Shown one piece after another: positions 62,196 to 64,000 of a DNA stretch of 64,000 bases. The notes beneath the pieces were generated by a model. That model saw only the letters and a list, made by a program, of their open reading frames with translations. It searched no databases and had not been told where the DNA came from. Position numbers and translations under genes: made by a program. How positions within the stretch are numbered: the first letter of the stretch is position 1; each line of letters begins with the position of its first letter. This DNA is from Achatina immaculata. Lineage: Eukaryota; Mollusca; Gastropoda; Stylommatophora; Achatinidae. The DNA lies in assembly GCA_009760885.1 (NCBI GenBank), contig CM019716.1, positions 412,001 to 476,000 of the forward strand, given 5' to 3'.

Positions 62196-64000
62196 GTAGA
62201 TCTTACATCCTTCCCATGCCGCTAAACGTCACATAGGGCCCGCATGGTAGTTCGCCAAGATTTCCTGTCTTGGCAAGTTTTTCAATCTCATCAAGGGATG
62301 TCATGTCCACTGAACTGGCCTCTCTTAACAATGTTCTCTTTAGAGTTTCACGTGGTTGACTTCTTTTTCTTCGGCCTTTTGTGTTCCACTTGATGGGTTG
62401 TTTTCGGATTCTCTGGTTGTTTCTTCTCAGCACATGATCGACATATGTTCATCTTCTTTTCCTGATCACCCATGAGACAGGTTGTTTGCTCGTCTGTCTT
62501 ATCTCTGCGTTGTTCTTGAATTCGTTCCACTTTATACCAAGTATTTTCCTTAGGCATTTGTTTTCAAACAGTCTAATTTCTTGTCTATTTCTTTAGTTCA
62601 TTTCCAGTTTTCACATGCATAAATGAGGGTGGATATTACATTTGAATTGAATAATCTTAACTTGGTTTTTGTGTTTATATCTTTTGAATGCCAGACGTTC
62701 TGAAGATTCTTGAAGATCAATGCTGCTTTTGCAATTCTAACTTCCTTTCTGGCGTCACTATCCTGGTCTATGTAGCTGCCAAGATATGCAGAATGGTTTA
62801 CTTCTTCAACAGCTGTTCCTTCTACATATATTTGTCCTTCGTGGTTAATGAGAAGTTTCATTATTTTTGTTTTATCCTTGTTAATTTCAAGTCCTATTTT
62901 ACTAGCCATTGAAGACAGGGTATGTTTTCACTTGCATCGAATTCACATTGTCACTGATAAGAGTTATGTCATCTGCAAAATAAGATCTTCTGGTTGGGTC
63001 CCGTGTACCCAATCAACGGCCATTTTACCTTTTGCAGCGTCTTTTCATTATGAAGTCTAATACAGTTCCAAAAAGCAAGGGAGATAGTATACATCCTTTT
63101 TTTCTCACTTGTTTCAATCTGGAACCAGTTGCTCTTTCCTTCTTCTGTGTTGACTGCACAAACATATCTATTATAGAGATCCCTAATGATGTTGACAGTT
63201 TTTGTTGGTATACCATATAATCTTAAAATTCTCCACAGTATATGCTATCAAATGCCTTTTTAAAGTCTGTGAAGTTCAGAATTACTGGTTTTTGCTTTTC
63301 AATGTGTTATTCAAGTATTATTCTTAGAGTAAAGATCTGGTCGAGACAGCTTTTCACTTTTTTAAATCCTGCCTGTTCTTCTCTCATTGCAACATCCACT
63401 ATATCTTGAATTCTATCCAGAATAACTTTACAAAATATTTTTGACACAACTGATAGTAAGGTTACTCTTCTCCCGTTACTGCAATCGCTAAGGTTGCCTT
63501 TTTTTTTTTTTTGGTATTTCCAAACTTTATTAAACATTTTCTGTAGTTGTTTCATGTTGTCAATGTTAATAGCTTTAACATTTTGGCTTTTCACCTGCAG
63601 CTTCGTTGTTAGCCATTAGACTCATTGCTGCCTCAATTTCATGCAATATAATTTCATCTAGGTTGACATTTAGTTGTGGGATTGGTAAATCAGTTTCAAG
63701 ATCTATCAGTTCTTTTGAGTGTGGTCGATTAAGTATTTCTTGGAATTATTTGCCCCATCTTTGCTTTTGGTCTTTACTTGATGTTAATAATGTGCCCGTT
63801 TTGCTAAGGATTAGTCTTTCTTTGGATGCAGTAGTACCTGTTAGCCTCTTCTGTATGTTATATAAAGTTTTGCTGTCTCCTGTTTTTGCTGCCTTCACTG
63901 CTTCTTTCACTATATTGTCCATGTATTCTCTTTTATCCCTTCTAGCTGAACTTTCTCCTTTATTGTCTAGTTCTTTGTATATTGCTTTGCCAAATCTCTT
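62196..64000 (-). mobile_element. LINE-D, longest copy (continues past window)
   Basis: The minus strand reads in order: pre-RT segment (RLTGTTASKERLILSK), NNEAAGE (about 63600), LLSVVSKIFCKVILDRIQ and REEQAGFKKVKSCLDQI (63450-63320), KKGCILSPLLFGTVLDFI (about 63060), GLEINKDKTKIM (62890), AYLGSYIDQDSDARKEVR, LIYACENWK (62600), RRNNQRIRKQPIKW and the 3' end at 62196. Several stops and frameshifts break it; the ADD-box region near 62970 is disrupted (ATCTGCAAAATAAGATC on the plus strand). The upstream endonuclease, if present, is beyond 64000. Confidence 0.93.

Overview
This window is animal nuclear DNA: split genes with GT-AG introns, mostly AT-rich, and packed with retrotransposon fragments, tRNA-derived SINEs, DNA-transposon relics and minisatellites. 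The repeat mix (RTE-like LINEs, RNase-H LINE tails, SINEs, Tc1/mariner and Tigger relics) suggests a marine invertebrate, most likely a mollusc or other lophotrochozoan. That placement is an inference; no gene here fixes the species. No prokaryotic gene, CRISPR array or rRNA was seen.

Two recognisable host genes lie head to head. On the minus strand (13262 down to 2427) are the first five coding exons of an SLC25A27/UCP4-like mitochondrial carrier. Every exon junction keeps the reading frame, and the gene runs off the left edge after residue 162. On the plus strand (16629 to 24068) is a complete five-exon, 218-residue SH3-SH2-SH3 adaptor of the GRB2 family. A third gene is only glimpsed: a CCAAT-box promoter near 55.5 kb, a short first coding exon ending at 55824, and an in-phase second exon at 60961-61021, continuing past the right edge. 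None of these exons is obvious as a long ORF; almost all long ORFs in the window are repeat-derived or chance.

Layout. 0-13.3 kb: the UCP4-like gene, with introns holding LINE families A, B and C, SINEs, and 19-bp and 44-bp tandem arrays. 13.3-16.6 kb: intergenic, with LINE relics. 16.6-24.1 kb: the GRB2-like gene, with a MITE, a foldback hairpin and a LINE in its introns. 24-55 kb: repeat-dominated, with a 36-bp minisatellite, a deleted Tc3-type transposon with intact ends, an 0.8-kb tandem duplication, many LINE fragments, a mariner relic, a 62-bp satellite, and a Tc1-like relic split by a LINE. 55-61 kb: start of the third gene, with a SINE, a 0.7-kb inverted repeat and a deleted Tigger element in its intron. 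61-64 kb: GC-rich tandem repeats and a longer LINE-D copy on the minus strand.

Many LINE fragments have exact target-site duplications that can be read directly (8-13 bp), so their boundaries are well defined. Family letters A-H are local labels. I see no convincing new biological system. The most useful results are the two reconstructed genes, the precisely bounded insertions and nesting order, and some unusual repeat structures.
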